The notes: a model not told the origin generated them from the letters alone. Positions 1-8,796 are shown, numbered from the stretch's first letter. The stretch is 64,000 bases of DNA from Streptomyces violaceusniger Tu 4113 (GCF_000147815.2 NC_015957.1:6634001-6698000), one strand, 5' to 3'. Numbers and translations are program-made.

Positions 1-1
1 G

Positions 2-325
2 GTCGAGCACTGGCAGGGGCTCGCCTTCGAACGCGGCCCGGCCGCGGGCGCCGTGCCGCGCGCCGCCACCCGCCACGCCGCGCCGGTCCCGGCCGCCGTC
101 GATCCCGCCTCCGTTGTCGAGGACGCACTGGCGCGGCTGGCCGAGCGCGCCCGTACGGACGGCGTCCACACGACGGCCCTCGGCATCGACCCGCGCGGCT
201 GGGAGCTGATCCACTTCACGCTCTGGGAGGACTCCGCACCGCCCTGGGAGCCCGGCGACCGCTACCAGGTGCTCCATCTGTCGACCCCGGACCTGGCCGC
301 GCTCCCCCGGGGCCGCCAGTGGTGA
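2..325 (+). CDS. C-terminal part of an unrecognised protein (5' end outside window)
   Basis: The reading frame is open from base 2 and ends at TGA 323-325, so the gene begins upstream of the window. About 107 residues are visible. A GTG at 53 could be an internal start, but the open frame before it reads as normal protein (VEHWQGLAFERG), so I treat the gene as 5'-truncated by the window edge. The tail is soluble, with Trp and acidic residues (motif HFTLWEDSAPPWEPGDRYQ). I do not recognise the family. It converges on the ROK regulator downstream with a gap of only 23 bases. Confidence 0.6.
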   Translation, partial: VEHWQGLAFERGPAAGAVPRAATRHAAPVPAAVDPASVVEDALARLAERARTDGVHTTALGIDPRGWELIHFTLWEDSAPPWEPGDRYQVLHLSTPDLAALPRGRQW

Positions 326-348
326 CCGCCGTAAGGAGCGCGCGATGG

Positions 349-1578
349 TCAGCCCACGCCCAGGGCCGCCAAGGGGTCGTCCAGCACCGGCTGCCACGCC
401 AACTCCGCCGCACCCACCAGGCTGTTGTGGTCCAGCGTGCACGGCAGAATCGGCACGCCCCCGCTCCGGCCCCATAGGCTCCGCTCCGCCACCACCGCGC
501 GCAGCCGCTCCGGGTCGGCCTCCAGGAGTTCGCGGTGCAGCCCGCCGAGGATGATGCGGTCCGGGTTGAGGATGTTGACCAGACCGGCGAGCCCGAGGCC
601 GAGGCGGTCGATGAGCTGGCAGGTGGCAGCCCGTACGGACGGCTCCGTGGCGTACTCCTCGCGGAGCAGATCGCGGGCCTGCTGCAGCAGGGACACCTCC
701 GGGCCCGGGTCGCGCCCGGCCGCCGTGAGGAAGGCGAGCGGATCGGCCTCGATGTCCAGACAGCCGCGGCTGCCGCAGTGGCAGGGCGGGCCCTCGGGGT
801 TGACGGTCAGATGGCCCACCTCGAGGGCGAGCCCCGCGCTGCCCGTGTGCAGCCTTCCGTCGAGCACCAGCGCGCCACCGACGCCCCGGTGCCCGGTGGC
901 GACACAGAGCAGATGCTGGGCGCCGCCGCCCGCGCCATGGCGGTGCTCGGCGAGCGCGGCCAGGTTGACGTCATTGCCCGCGAAGCCGGTGACCGGCTCC
1001 CCGTCGTCGCCCCGGATACCGGCCGCGGCCAGGCTGCGGTTGAACAGCTCGCGCACCGGAGCGCCCGCGGGCCAGGCGACGTGCAGCGGGTTCAGGGCGG
1101 TGCCCTCCGGTTCGGCGACCGCGGACGGGACGGCGAGCCCCGCGCCGACACAGCGGCGGCCGGTCTCCCGTAGCAGCCGGGCACCGGCCTCCACGACCGC
1201 GTCGATGACATGCGCCGGGTCCGCGGGCACGGTCATACAGCCCGGGGCGGTGGCCACGGTCCGGCCGCCGAGCCCGACGAGCGCCGCGCGGAACCCGTCG
1301 GCGTGCACCTGGGCGGCGAGCGCGACCGGCCCTCGGGGGGCGATCGACAGCCGGTGCGAGGGACGGCCCTGCGCCCCGGCGGCCCCGAGCGGCCGCGAGT
1401 CGACCTGGATCAGGCCGAGCGCCTCCAGCTCGGCGGCGACGGCGCCCGCGGTCGCGCGGGTCACCCCGAGCTCGGCCGTGAGCACGGCGCGGGTGGGCGC
1501 GCGGCCGGTGTGGACGAGTGCCAGTGCCGGGCCAAGAGCGCTTCGGCCGCGCTCGAGCCTTGTCCGTGTCTGGGTCAC
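349..1578 (-). CDS. ROK-family transcriptional regulator
   Basis: A DNA-binding repressor of the NagC/XylR type, about 409 residues. The N-terminal ~75 residues form a winged helix (LTAELGVTRATAGAVAAELE). The rest is a ROK sugar-kinase-like fold with the zinc/ROK signature CHCGSRGCLDIE near residue 280. An in-frame start at 1617 would run into the divergent MFS gene. I prefer GTG 1578, which leaves 17 bases to the MFS start at 1596 and removes 13 unlikely residues. The tight head-to-head arrangement suggests that it controls that exporter, probably in response to a sugar or sugar derivative (inference). Confidence 0.85.
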   Translation of the reverse strand: MTQTRTRLERGRSALGPALALVHTGRAPTRAVLTAELGVTRATAGAVAAELEALGLIQVDSRPLGAAGAQGRPSHRLSIAPRGPVALAAQVHADGFRAALVGLGGRTVATAPGCMTVPADPAHVIDAVVEAGARLLRETGRRCVGAGLAVPSAVAEPEGTALNPLHVAWPAGAPVRELFNRSLAAAGIRGDDGEPVTGFAGNDVNLAALAEHRHGAGGGAQHLLCVATGHRGVGGALVLDGRLHTGSAGLALEVGHLTVNPEGPPCHCGSRGCLDIEADPLAFLTAAGRDPGPEVSLLQQARDLLREEYATEPSVRAATCQLIDRLGLGLAGLVNILNPDRIILGGLHRELLEADPERLRAVVAERSLWGRSGGVPILPCTLDHNSLVGAAELAWQPVLDDPLAALGVG

Positions 1579-1589
1579 GCCTCTATTCT
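1560..1589 (+). promoter_or_regulatory. Promoter for a leaderless MFS mRNA
   Basis: TTGTCC (1560-1565), an 18-base spacer and TATTCT (1584-1589) lie just before the GTG at 1596. Six bases separate the -10 box from the start codon, the usual layout for leaderless transcripts in actinobacteria. The promoter lies inside the 5' end of the divergent ROK gene, so regulator and target share control DNA. Confidence 0.55.
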
Positions 1590-1595
1590 CACTTT

Positions 1596-2852
1596 GTGCC
1601 GACTCCAAACAAAACACGGACGGCCATCCTGGGCGCGCGCCGCTCCGTCACCGCGGATCGCGACCTCGCCCGACTCCGCGCCGCCATCACCGCGTTCTTC
1701 TTCCTCGACGGCTTCGTGTTCGCCGGATGGGTCGCCCGGATCCCCGCGATCAAGGACCGGACGAGCGCCTCGGAGGGCGCGCTGGGGCTGGCCCTGCTCG
1801 GCGTGTCCGCTGGCGGGACGGCCACGATGATGGCCACCGGACGGCTGTGCCGCCGCTTCGGCAACCACCCGACGACGGTGGCCGCCGGTGTGCTGTTCGC
1901 GGGCTCCGTCGCGCTGCCGCCGCTGACCCACTCCGCGCTCGCCCTCGGCCTGGTGCTGCTGGTCTTCGGCACCGGGTTCGGTGCGCTCAACGTGGCCATG
2001 AACAGCGCGGCGGTCGACCTCATCGCCGCCCTGCGCCGCCCGGTCATGCCGGGTTTCCACGCCGCCTTCAGTCTGGGCGGGATGGCCGGGGCCGGGCTGG
2101 GCGGGCTGATCGCCGACCACCTCTCCCCCACCCGCCATCTGTCGCTGCTCGCGGTCTTCGGGCTGCTGCTCGCAGCGGCCGCCGGCCGGACGCTGATCTC
2201 GCTGCCGGTGCCCGCGCCGCGGGACGGCGCCGGGCCCGTGGCCGATTCCGAGAAGGCCGCCGCCCCCGAGCCGTCCCCCGGCACGGAGCGGCCGGGCCGC
2301 GCCCGGTGGCTCGTCGGCGTCTTCGGCCTGATCGCGCTCTGCACGGCGTACGGCGAGGGCGCGATGGCCGACTGGGCAGCCCTCCATCTGCACCAGGACC
2401 TCGACGCGTCCGCCGGACTCGCCGCCGCGGGCTACTCCGTCTTCGCGCTGATGATGGCCGTCGGCCGGCTGAGCGGCACCGCGCTGCTCGAACGGCTCGG
2501 CCAGACCAGGACGTTGATCGCGGGCGGCGCCACGGCCGCGGCCGGAATGCTGCTGGGCTCGCTCGCGCCCACGGTCTGGCTCGCACTCCTGGGCTTCGCG
2601 GTCACCGGGCTGGGGCTGGCCAACCTCTTCCCCGTCGCCATCGCGCGGGCGGGCGCGCTGACGGGGCCGGGCGGGGTCGCCGCAGCCTCCACGCTCGGCT
2701 ACGGCGGCATGCTGCTGGGCCCGCCCACGATCGGCTTCCTCGCCGACTGGTACTCGCTGCCGATCGCGCTCACCACGGTCGCGGCGCTGGCGGCCGTGGC
2801 GGCGGTGGTCGCGTACGGCACACGGAACGCCGTGCGCCCGGCCGGAAACTGA
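1596..2852 (+). CDS. MFS transporter, YbjJ/fucose-permease-like
   Basis: An inner-membrane transporter of about 418 residues with roughly 12 hydrophobic segments. The first starts near residue 25 (TAFFFLDGFVFAGWVARIP). The region GFGALNVAMNSAAVDL and the two-halves layout with a charged central loop near residues 205-235 match the YbjJ-like branch of the major facilitator family. Substrate is unknown. The start is GTG 1596, directly behind a -10 box; an upstream in-frame codon at 1518 would overlap the ROK coding region. It is divergent from the ROK regulator, which is probably its repressor. Confidence 0.85.
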   Translation: MPTPNKTRTAILGARRSVTADRDLARLRAAITAFFFLDGFVFAGWVARIPAIKDRTSASEGALGLALLGVSAGGTATMMATGRLCRRFGNHPTTVAAGVLFAGSVALPPLTHSALALGLVLLVFGTGFGALNVAMNSAAVDLIAALRRPVMPGFHAAFSLGGMAGAGLGGLIADHLSPTRHLSLLAVFGLLLAAAAGRTLISLPVPAPRDGAGPVADSEKAAAPEPSPGTERPGRARWLVGVFGLIALCTAYGEGAMADWAALHLHQDLDASAGLAAAGYSVFALMMAVGRLSGTALLERLGQTRTLIAGGATAAAGMLLGSLAPTVWLALLGFAVTGLGLANLFPVAIARAGALTGPGGVAAASTLGYGGMLLGPPTIGFLADWYSLPIALTTVAALAAVAAVVAYGTRNAVRPAGN

Positions 2853-2907
2853 CGCCCTCGCCGTTCCGGCCCCGGCGGATGTCGGAGGCGGCTGGCATGA
2901 TTCCGCC

Positions 2908-3642
2908 ATGGATACTGCCGAGTTGATCGAAATAGCGAACCGCGAGGGCCAGTTGCTGGCCGACGCCGCGGCCGAGGCCGGAGTGGACGCCCCGGTGCCC
3001 ACCTGCCCCGACTGGCGCGTCCGTGACCTGTTGTCCCACATCGGCCAGGTGCACGGCTGGGCCGCCCGGATCGTCGGCGAGGGCCTGACGGACCCGGTCC
3101 GGCCGACGCTCCAGCCGGCGCCGGCCGACGCCGAGCTGCTGTCCTGGTACCGCGAGGTCCATGGACGGATGGTCGGCACCCTCACCGATGCCGACCCCGA
3201 GCTGAAGTGCTTCACCTTCCTGCCCACGGAGTACCCGCTGGGCTTCTGGGCCCGGCGCCAGGCTCATGAGACGGCCATCCACCGGGTCGACGCGGAGTCG
3301 GCGCGGGGCGGGGCCCTCTCCCCGTTCACCCCGGAGTTCGCGGCCGACGGGGTCGATGAGCTGGTGGTCGGTTTCCACGGCCTGGACCGGTCCCGGGTGC
3401 GCACAGACGCCCCGCGCACGCTCCGGGTGAGGGCCACGGACCATGACGCGGTGTGGACGATACACCTGTCACAGGACGTTCCGCGGACCGTGCGCGACGG
3501 CGAGGGGGCGGCCGACTGCGAGCTGAGCGGCCCGGCCGGCGACCTCTATCTCGCGCTCTGGAACCGGCTGCCGATCACCGCGCTGCATACGGAGGGGGAC
3601 GAGAAGCTGGCCGAGCTGTGGCGGGAGCACTCGGGCATCTGA
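2908..3642 (+). CDS. Maleylpyruvate isomerase-family (MDMPI) mycothiol-dependent-type enzyme
   Basis: A cytoplasmic protein of 244 residues. The N-terminal half is the DinB-like four-helix MDMPI domain, with PTCPDWRVRDLLSHIGQVHG around residues 30-50. The motif RRQAHETAIHRVDAE near residue 115 supplies the second His group of the metal site. The C-terminal ~90 residues are the small alpha/beta MDMPI_C domain. Proteins of this family use mycothiol or bind zinc; most in Streptomyces have unknown substrates. A possible -10 box (CATGAT, 2896-2901) lies six bases before the ATG, suggesting a leaderless message. Confidence 0.85.
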   Translation: MDTAELIEIANREGQLLADAAAEAGVDAPVPTCPDWRVRDLLSHIGQVHGWAARIVGEGLTDPVRPTLQPAPADAELLSWYREVHGRMVGTLTDADPELKCFTFLPTEYPLGFWARRQAHETAIHRVDAESARGGALSPFTPEFAADGVDELVVGFHGLDRSRVRTDAPRTLRVRATDHDAVWTIHLSQDVPRTVRDGEGAADCELSGPAGDLYLALWNRLPITALHTEGDEKLAELWREHSGI

Positions 3643-3695
3643 TCCACCGAACCATTGGGTTACCGGCGAGTAATATCACATGCTAACTTCCTGAC

Positions 3696-4220
3696 ATGTC
3701 ACGTCGATCGATGTCCGCGCGCCGCCTGCGCCGCGCGATGAACTGGTGGCCGCCCTATCTCTTCGCCGGGGTGCGGGTGGTCCACCTCGCGGAGGACTGG
3801 AGCAGTGTCCGGGTCAGGCTGCGGCTGCACCGCTTCAACTCCAACTACGTGGGGACCCATTTCGGCGGTTCGCTGTTCGCGATGAGCGACCCGTTCTGGA
3901 TGCTGCTGGTGATGAACCGTCTCGGCCGGGACTACATCGTCTGGGACAAGGCCGGCGAGATCGACTTCCTCTCGCCCGGCCGCGGGGACGTGTTCGCCGA
4001 CTTCAAGCTCACCGAGGAGCGGCTGGAGGAGATCCGCGAGGCCACGGCGGACGGCGGCAAGGCGCTGCCGTGGTTCGAGAACGATGTGGTCGCCGCGGAC
4101 GGTACGGTCGTGGCACGCGTACGCAAGCAGCTCCATGTGCGCCGCAAGCAGCGTGACGGACAGCGCGAGCCGGGGAGGACCGACTCGGCGGCAGCCACCG
4201 GACAGCAGACGGAAGGCTGA
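3696..4220 (+). CDS. DUF4442 hotdog-fold protein
   Basis: A protein of 174 residues matching DUF4442, a thioesterase-like hotdog-fold family. The core is RFNSNYVGTHFGGSLFAMSD (about residues 48-67), with the conserved HFGGS helix that carries the active-site region in hotdog enzymes, followed by the strand DKAGEIDFLSPGRGDV. Its biochemical role is unproven; acyl-CoA binding or hydrolysis is an inference from the fold. TAACTT at 3684-3689, six bases before the ATG, suggests leaderless expression. The next gene starts six bases after its stop, so the two are probably co-transcribed. Confidence 0.8.
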   Translation: MSRRSMSARRLRRAMNWWPPYLFAGVRVVHLAEDWSSVRVRLRLHRFNSNYVGTHFGGSLFAMSDPFWMLLVMNRLGRDYIVWDKAGEIDFLSPGRGDVFADFKLTEERLEEIREATADGGKALPWFENDVVAADGTVVARVRKQLHVRRKQRDGQREPGRTDSAAATGQQTEG

Positions 4221-4226
4221 TTCGAG

Positions 4227-4469
4227 ATGACCGGACCCCGTCCCCAGGACGAGCGCGACACGCTCACCGTCGAGATCGTGTTCGCCCTGGTCACGGCCAG
4301 TCTGCTGGCGGCGGTGCTCTATGTCGCGGTCGCGAGCCCCGCGCTCTTCGGCGATCTGGGCCGGGCCCGGGAGACGGCCTGGAAGGGCGTCGCCTTCGTG
4401 GTGGCCACCGTCGGATTCGCCGTCCGCCTGGTGCGGGCGCTGTGGCTCTTCTCCCGGCAGCGGCGCTGA
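4227..4469 (+). CDS. Small membrane protein, two transmembrane helices
   Basis: An 80-residue protein with two hydrophobic segments: about residues 17-37 (VFALVTASLLAAVLYVAVAS) and 52-68 (KGVAFVVATVGFAVRLVRAL). The tail is basic (FSRQRR). Small two-helix proteins of this type are common in Streptomyces and mostly uncharacterised. It lies between DUF4442 and DUF2797 genes. Its TGA overlaps the next ATG by one base (TGATG), so the downstream gene is probably translationally coupled. No function can be assigned. Confidence 0.7.
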   Translation: MTGPRPQDERDTLTVEIVFALVTASLLAAVLYVAVASPALFGDLGRARETAWKGVAFVVATVGFAVRLVRALWLFSRQRR

Positions 4470-5374
4470 TGGACCAGGGCCCGCGGCCGGCACGGTGGCA
4501 GTGCGCGGGATCGCGCTGGGGCCACCGCGGGCCCGCGCTCGTCTGGCGCCATCCGGCCCATGGGGAACGGCTCTCCCCGCTGACGCCGGACCGCCCGCTC
4601 TCCTTCACCACCGGGCCGCGGCGCGACTGCGTCGGCGTCCGCAGGGGCGCCCGGCACACCCCGTGTCCGACCGGGGCCGAGGTCCCGGCCGCCGCCGTAT
4701 CGGCGCAGTGCCCGGACTGCGCCCGGCTGGACCGCTCGTACTCCGTGGCCGCCGACACCCGTACGGACGACCCGCGGCCTTACGACGTCTATCTCGCCTG
4801 GTTCGGTCCGGATCTGATCAAGGTCGGAATCACCGCGGCCGAACGGGAGGGGGCACGGCTGCTGGAGCAGGCCGCGCTCTCGTACTGCCTGCTGGGCCGT
4901 GGCCCGCTGATGGCCGCGCGCCGCGCCGAGGCCGTGCTGGGCACAGCGCTCGGCGTCCCGGACCGCTTCCCCTACGCCGCCAAGCGCACCGCCCGCGAGA
5001 CCGCGCCGCCCCCGGAGCGGCGGGCCGCCGACCTCGCCGCGCTCCACCAGCGGGCGCGCGACCTGGCCGGTCTGCCGGAGTCGCTGGCTCTGGCGCCGTT
5101 CGAGCCGGTGCACCATGACGCGGCGTTCCATCTGGATCGGGTGCGCCCCGCGCTGGGGCTGATCCAGCTCGTCCCCGAGGCCACTGTCGCCGGTCGGATC
5201 GACGCCGTGGCGGGCCCGGACATCCACCTGACCACGACGGACGGCCGGATCCTGCTGCTGGACACCCGCCAACTGGCGGGCTGGCCGCCGGCGGCGGCCG
5301 CGGCGGACGCCCCGACGACGGCGCCGGTGGCGGCGCGGGAGCGGGAAGCGGAGGCCCCGGAGGGGCTGTTCTGA
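4469..5374 (+). CDS. DUF2797 protein (GIY-YIG-like)
   Basis: A protein of about 301 residues. The start ATG 4469 overlaps the previous stop; an in-frame codon at 4442 lies inside the upstream gene and is less likely. The segment YDVYLAWFGPDLIKVGIT (around residue 105) and the following RLLEQAALSYCLL resemble the GIY-YIG-like core described for DUF2797. Cysteines upstream (CSDC-like pairs at QCPDCARLD) may bind a metal. Function is unknown. The last ~35 residues are an Ala/Glu-rich low-complexity tail. Confidence 0.8.
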   Translation: MDQGPRPARWQCAGSRWGHRGPALVWRHPAHGERLSPLTPDRPLSFTTGPRRDCVGVRRGARHTPCPTGAEVPAAAVSAQCPDCARLDRSYSVAADTRTDDPRPYDVYLAWFGPDLIKVGITAAEREGARLLEQAALSYCLLGRGPLMAARRAEAVLGTALGVPDRFPYAAKRTARETAPPPERRAADLAALHQRARDLAGLPESLALAPFEPVHHDAAFHLDRVRPALGLIQLVPEATVAGRIDAVAGPDIHLTTTDGRILLLDTRQLAGWPPAAAAADAPTTAPVAAREREAEAPEGLF

Positions 5375-5443
5375 ACGAAGGATTCCGAGAACACCCTGAG
5401 CACCTGGCACCCTCGCCACCTCTCCCCGAGCCCAGGACCTTCC

Positions 5444-6136
5444 TCAGCCCAGCCAGCCGGGCCGGACCAGGCCCGACTCGTAGGCGAGCACGACGAGTTG
5501 GGCGCGGTCCCGGACGCCCAGTTTGACCATCGTGCGGCTCACATGAGTCTTGGCGGTGAGCGGGCTGACCACCAGCCGCCGGGCGATCTCCTGGTTCGAC
5601 AGCCCCATGCCGACCAGGGCCATCACCTCCCGCTCCCGCTCGGTCAACTCCGCCAGCGCCGCCGCGGGCGCGGGTTCCCTGGAACGGGCCGCGAACTCGG
5701 CGATGAGGCGGCGGGTCACCCCTGGCGACAGCAGCGCGTCGCCGCCGACGACCGCGCGCACCGCCCGCAGCAGCTCTTCCGGTTCGGTGTCCTTGACCAG
5801 GAAGCCGGAGGCGCCGGAGCGGATCGCCTCGAAGACGTACTCGTCGAGTTCGAAGGTGGTCAGCATGACCACCTTCACCTCGCCGAGGGCCGGGTCCCCG
5901 GTGATCCGGCGGGTGGCGGCGAGGCCGTCGAGCACCGGCATGCGGATGTCCATGAGGACGACATCGGGGTGTTGCTCCCGCACGAGCGCCAGCGCCTGCT
6001 CCCCGTCGGCCGCCTCGCCGACCACCTCGATATCCGGCTGCGCGGCCAGCAGGGCGCGGAAGCCCGCGCGGACGAGGATCTGGTCATCGGCGAGCGCGAC
6101 ACGGATCACGGCGTCATCCCCGTCCCCCTCACTCAT
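5444..6136 (-). CDS. NarL/FixJ-type response regulator
   Basis: A two-component response regulator of 230 residues. The receiver domain (about 10-125) has the acidic pair ALADDQ, the phospho-acceptor Asp in VVLMDIRMP and the conserved Lys in FLVKDTEP. The C-terminal LuxR-type HTH (about 160-220) contains LTEREREVMALVGMGLSNQEIA. It is encoded directly after its histidine kinase with a 4-base ATGA overlap, so the two are co-translated partners. The stimulus is unknown. The palindrome upstream of the kinase gene (7419-7438) is a plausible autoregulatory site. Confidence 0.92.
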   Translation of the reverse strand: MSEGDGDDAVIRVALADDQILVRAGFRALLAAQPDIEVVGEAADGEQALALVREQHPDVVLMDIRMPVLDGLAATRRITGDPALGEVKVVMLTTFELDEYVFEAIRSGASGFLVKDTEPEELLRAVRAVVGGDALLSPGVTRRLIAEFAARSREPAPAAALAELTEREREVMALVGMGLSNQEIARRLVVSPLTAKTHVSRTMVKLGVRDRAQLVVLAYESGLVRPGWLG

Positions 6137-7362
6137 GGTGTCTCCCTCCCGCCCCTGAACGGGATCCGGGCCCGGACGCGGAAGCCGCCGTCCGGGCGGG
6201 GGCCCGCCGCCACCGTGCCGCCGAGCGCGGCGGCCCGCTCGCGCATGCCCACCAGGCCGTTGCCGCCGCCCGTCACCTCGCCCCCGGCCGCCGGACCGTC
6301 GTCGTCCACCCGCAGCTCCAACTCACCGGGGGCGTAGCACAACAGGACATGGGCGTTCCGGGAGCCGGAGTGGCGGACGATGTTGGTCAGGGCCTCCTGC
6401 ACGATACGGAACGCCGCGAGGTCGGCGCCGGGCGGCAGGGCCGTCCGTACGCCCTCCACCTCCACCCGCACCGCGAGCCCCGCGTCCGCCGCCTGCCCGG
6501 TCAGCTCCTCAAGGCGGTCCAGGCCGGGGGCGGGCGAGCGCGGCGCGGCGCCGGACGAGCCGGAGGTCCGCAGGGTGTCGAGGACCTGCCGGACCTCGCC
6601 CAGCGCCTCCTTGCTGGCCGCCTTGATGGTGGTCAGCGCGGTGCGGGCCTGCTCGGGGTCCTGGTCGAGGAGGGCGAGGCCGACGCCCGCCTGGACGTTG
6701 ATGACCGAGATGCTGTGGGCCAGGACGTCATGCAGTTCGCGGGCGATCCGCAGCCGCTCCTCATCGGCCCGGCGCCGCGCTGCCGCCTCCCGTTCGGCCC
6801 GTTCGCGGACCCACCGCTCACGCCGTACGCGAACGAGCTCGGACGCGGCGACGATCGCCAGCGCCCAGGCGGTGATCCCCAGTTCCTGCCCCCATCCGAC
6901 GGGCCCGTCACCGCCCGGCGGCAGCCAGCGGTAGAGCCAGTGGCCGATGAGCAGATGGCTGCCCCACAGCAGCCCGAGCGCGCTCCACGCGGCGATCCGC
7001 CGCCCGGCGGCGACGGCCGCCACACACGCGACGACGACGCTGAGGAAGACGGGCCCGTACGGATATCCGGCGGCGATGTAGACCACCGTCACCGCCGCCG
7101 TGCCGACCACGACGGTCCCGGGGTGGCGATGGCGCAGGAGCAGCAGCGCGGGCCCGGCGAGCAGCAGCGCACCGGCCCCGGGCCCGAGGCCGACCCGGGC
7201 GGGCTGGTCATGCGCGGCGAACCCGGTGCCCATGAGCTGGACGACGGCGATGGCGAGCGAGGAGGGCCAGGGTACGGCCGAGCGCGGTGGGCCGAAGGGC
7301 ATCTCGCGCCGGCGTCCGCCCGGCCGGTACCAGGGGCCGGGCTCCCCCGTGAATCCGTGCAT
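6133..7362 (-). CDS. Sensor histidine kinase (HisKA_3 / HATPase)
   Basis: A membrane sensor kinase of 409 residues. The N-terminal half holds about five hydrophobic segments (residues ~20-165) with very short loops, so it probably senses a membrane or intramembrane cue. The dimerisation/phospho-acceptor box is ERLRIARELHDVLAHSISV, with the phosphorylated His in ELHD. The ATPase domain follows (N box ALTNIVRHSGS; G boxes VDDDGPA and GNGLVGMRER). It transfers phosphate to the response regulator encoded immediately downstream. The start codon precedes an operator-like palindrome by about 55 bases. Confidence 0.92.
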   Translation of the reverse strand: MHGFTGEPGPWYRPGGRRREMPFGPPRSAVPWPSSLAIAVVQLMGTGFAAHDQPARVGLGPGAGALLLAGPALLLLRHRHPGTVVVGTAAVTVVYIAAGYPYGPVFLSVVVACVAAVAAGRRIAAWSALGLLWGSHLLIGHWLYRWLPPGGDGPVGWGQELGITAWALAIVAASELVRVRRERWVRERAEREAAARRRADEERLRIARELHDVLAHSISVINVQAGVGLALLDQDPEQARTALTTIKAASKEALGEVRQVLDTLRTSGSSGAAPRSPAPGLDRLEELTGQAADAGLAVRVEVEGVRTALPPGADLAAFRIVQEALTNIVRHSGSRNAHVLLCYAPGELELRVDDDGPAAGGEVTGGGNGLVGMRERAAALGGTVAAGPRPDGGFRVRARIPFRGGRETP

Positions 7363-7418
7363 ACGGCAACGCTAAACCGGCCGGGCGGGCCCGGCGTCCC
7401 CCTTGCGCGGTGCCCGCA

Positions 7419-7438
7419 CGTACTCCCGGCGGAGTACG
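7419..7438. promoter_or_regulatory. Perfect palindrome, probable operator of the two-component system
   Basis: CGTACTCC-CGGC-GGAGTACG: 8-base arms around a 4-base centre, about 57 bases before the kinase start codon. NarL-type regulators bind short inverted repeats, so autoregulation by the adjacent regulator is a reasonable inference. Confidence 0.5.
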
Positions 7439-7544
7439 CCGCACCGGCCGAGCCCGGATCGCCGGGATGCGCCCGGTCTTCCGCGTCACTGGCGAGGCCG
7501 CGGGGCCGCCGCGCGACACATCACCGTCGTATGACGCATCACCG

Positions 7545-7586
7545 CCGCGCGGCGCCCGAGCGAAGCCGCGCGGCGCCCGAGCGAAG
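7545..7586. repeat. Perfect 21-bp tandem duplication
   Basis: Two identical 21-base units (7545-7565 and 7566-7586), each containing GCGGCGCCCGAGCG. They begin four bases beyond the stop codon of the flavoprotein gene that ends at 7591, on that gene's downstream side. Each unit holds a self-complementary GGCGCC core, so the pair might add to a termination structure. Confidence 0.8.
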
Positions 7587-7590
7587 GCGG

Positions 7591-8796
7591 CTAACCCCGG
7601 TCCATCGCCGCCAGGGCCCGGCGGGCGGCCGGGTGGGTGCGGATGAGGTCGCCCAGGCTGGTGGTGCCACGGGTGATCTTCGTAAAGGTGCGCCACGCCG
7701 GGCGGAAGCCGGTGAGCGCCGCGTGGAACATCCCGGGGCGGCGGGCGAAGATCGTGTACAGACGGCGGCCGACGCCCATCTCCACACCGAGCCCCGCCTT
7801 GATCGCGAAGGCGTAGTTGAGGGCCTGGCGGCGGGCGTCCACCGCGTCGTGCGCCTCGGCGACGCGCACCGCCCACTCCCCCGCGAGCCGGCCCGAGCGC
7901 AGCGCGTAGGAGATGCCCTCGCGCGTCCACGGCTCCAGCAGCCCGGCCGCGTCCCCGCAGACCAGGACCCGGCCGCGCGACAGCGGCGAGTCGTCGGCGC
8001 GGCAGCGGGTCAGATGGCCGGAGGAGATGCTCGGCTCGAATCCGGCGAGGCCGAGCCGGGCGATGAAGTCCTCCAGATAGCGCTTGGTCCCGGCGCCCTC
8101 GCCGCGCGCCGAGATGACGCCGACGGTCAGGGTGTCGCCCTTGGGGAAGACCCAGCCGTAACTCCCCGGCATCGGGCCCCAGTCGATGAGCACCCGGCCC
8201 GCCCAGTCCTCCGCGACGGTCTCCGGAACGGGAATTTCCGCCTCCAGGCCGAGATCCACCTGGTCCAGCTTCACGCCGACATGCGCGCCTATGCGGCTCG
8301 CGCTGCCGTCCGCGCCGACCACGGCCCGCGCCAGCACCGTCTCACCGTCGGCGAGCACCACGGCGACCGTGCGCCGGTCGGGCACGGCCGGGCCGTGCTG
8401 TTCGACGCGGGTGACCGCGACGCCCGTACGGACCTCGGCGCCCGCGTCCTTGGCGGCCTCGACCAGGGCCGCGTCGAACTCCGGCCGGTTGATCAGCCCG
8501 AAGAGCGCGTGCTTGGAGCGGCGGGTGCGGGCCAGCTTGCCGTTGAGCGAGAAGGTCACCGCGTGCACCCGCTCCCGCAGCGGCAGTTCGAAGCCCGGCG
8601 GGAGCGCGTCGCGCGAGGGACCGATGATGCCGCCGCCGCACGTCTTGTAGCGCGGCAGTTCGGCCTTCTCCAACATCAGCACCCGGCGTCCGGCGCAGGC
8701 GGCGGCATGGGCCGCGGAGGCACCCGCGGGGCCCGCGCCCACCACGACGACGTCCCATACCGTCTCATTGTCCGGGGCTGCGTTGTCGCTGCTCAC
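7591..8796 (-). CDS. Geranylgeranyl-reductase-family FAD oxidoreductase
   Basis: A flavoprotein of about 401 residues. The N-terminal Rossmann motif VVVGAGPAGASAA binds the ADP part of FAD. The family signature PRYKTCGGGIIG follows, and the second FAD motif is VLVCGDAAGLLEPWTREGI near residue 290. This group reduces isoprenoid double bonds (for example in menaquinone or polyprenyl chains). The exact substrate is unknown. I chose GTG 8796, which has GGAG upstream; TTG at 8814 is in frame but has no ribosome site. The gene stands alone, divergent from the M20 peptidase. Confidence 0.85.
   Translation of the reverse strand: MSSDNAAPDNETVWDVVVVGAGPAGASAAHAAACAGRRVLMLEKAELPRYKTCGGGIIGPSRDALPPGFELPLRERVHAVTFSLNGKLARTRRSKHALFGLINRPEFDAALVEAAKDAGAEVRTGVAVTRVEQHGPAVPDRRTVAVVLADGETVLARAVVGADGSASRIGAHVGVKLDQVDLGLEAEIPVPETVAEDWAGRVLIDWGPMPGSYGWVFPKGDTLTVGVISARGEGAGTKRYLEDFIARLGLAGFEPSISSGHLTRCRADDSPLSRGRVLVCGDAAGLLEPWTREGISYALRSGRLAGEWAVRVAEAHDAVDARRQALNYAFAIKAGLGVEMGVGRRLYTIFARRPGMFHAALTGFRPAWRTFTKITRGTTSLGDLIRTHPAARRALAAMDRG

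Noticed and set aside
425..2926. An 833-codon plus-strand open frame over the ROK and MFS genes
   Set aside because: It is a GC-skew shadow: Arg/Ala/Pro-rich, no domain, and it covers two well-supported genes in other frames.
1575..3227. A 550-codon minus-strand frame over the MFS gene
   Set aside because: Low-complexity Gly/Arg/Glu sequence without motifs, antisense to a clear transporter.
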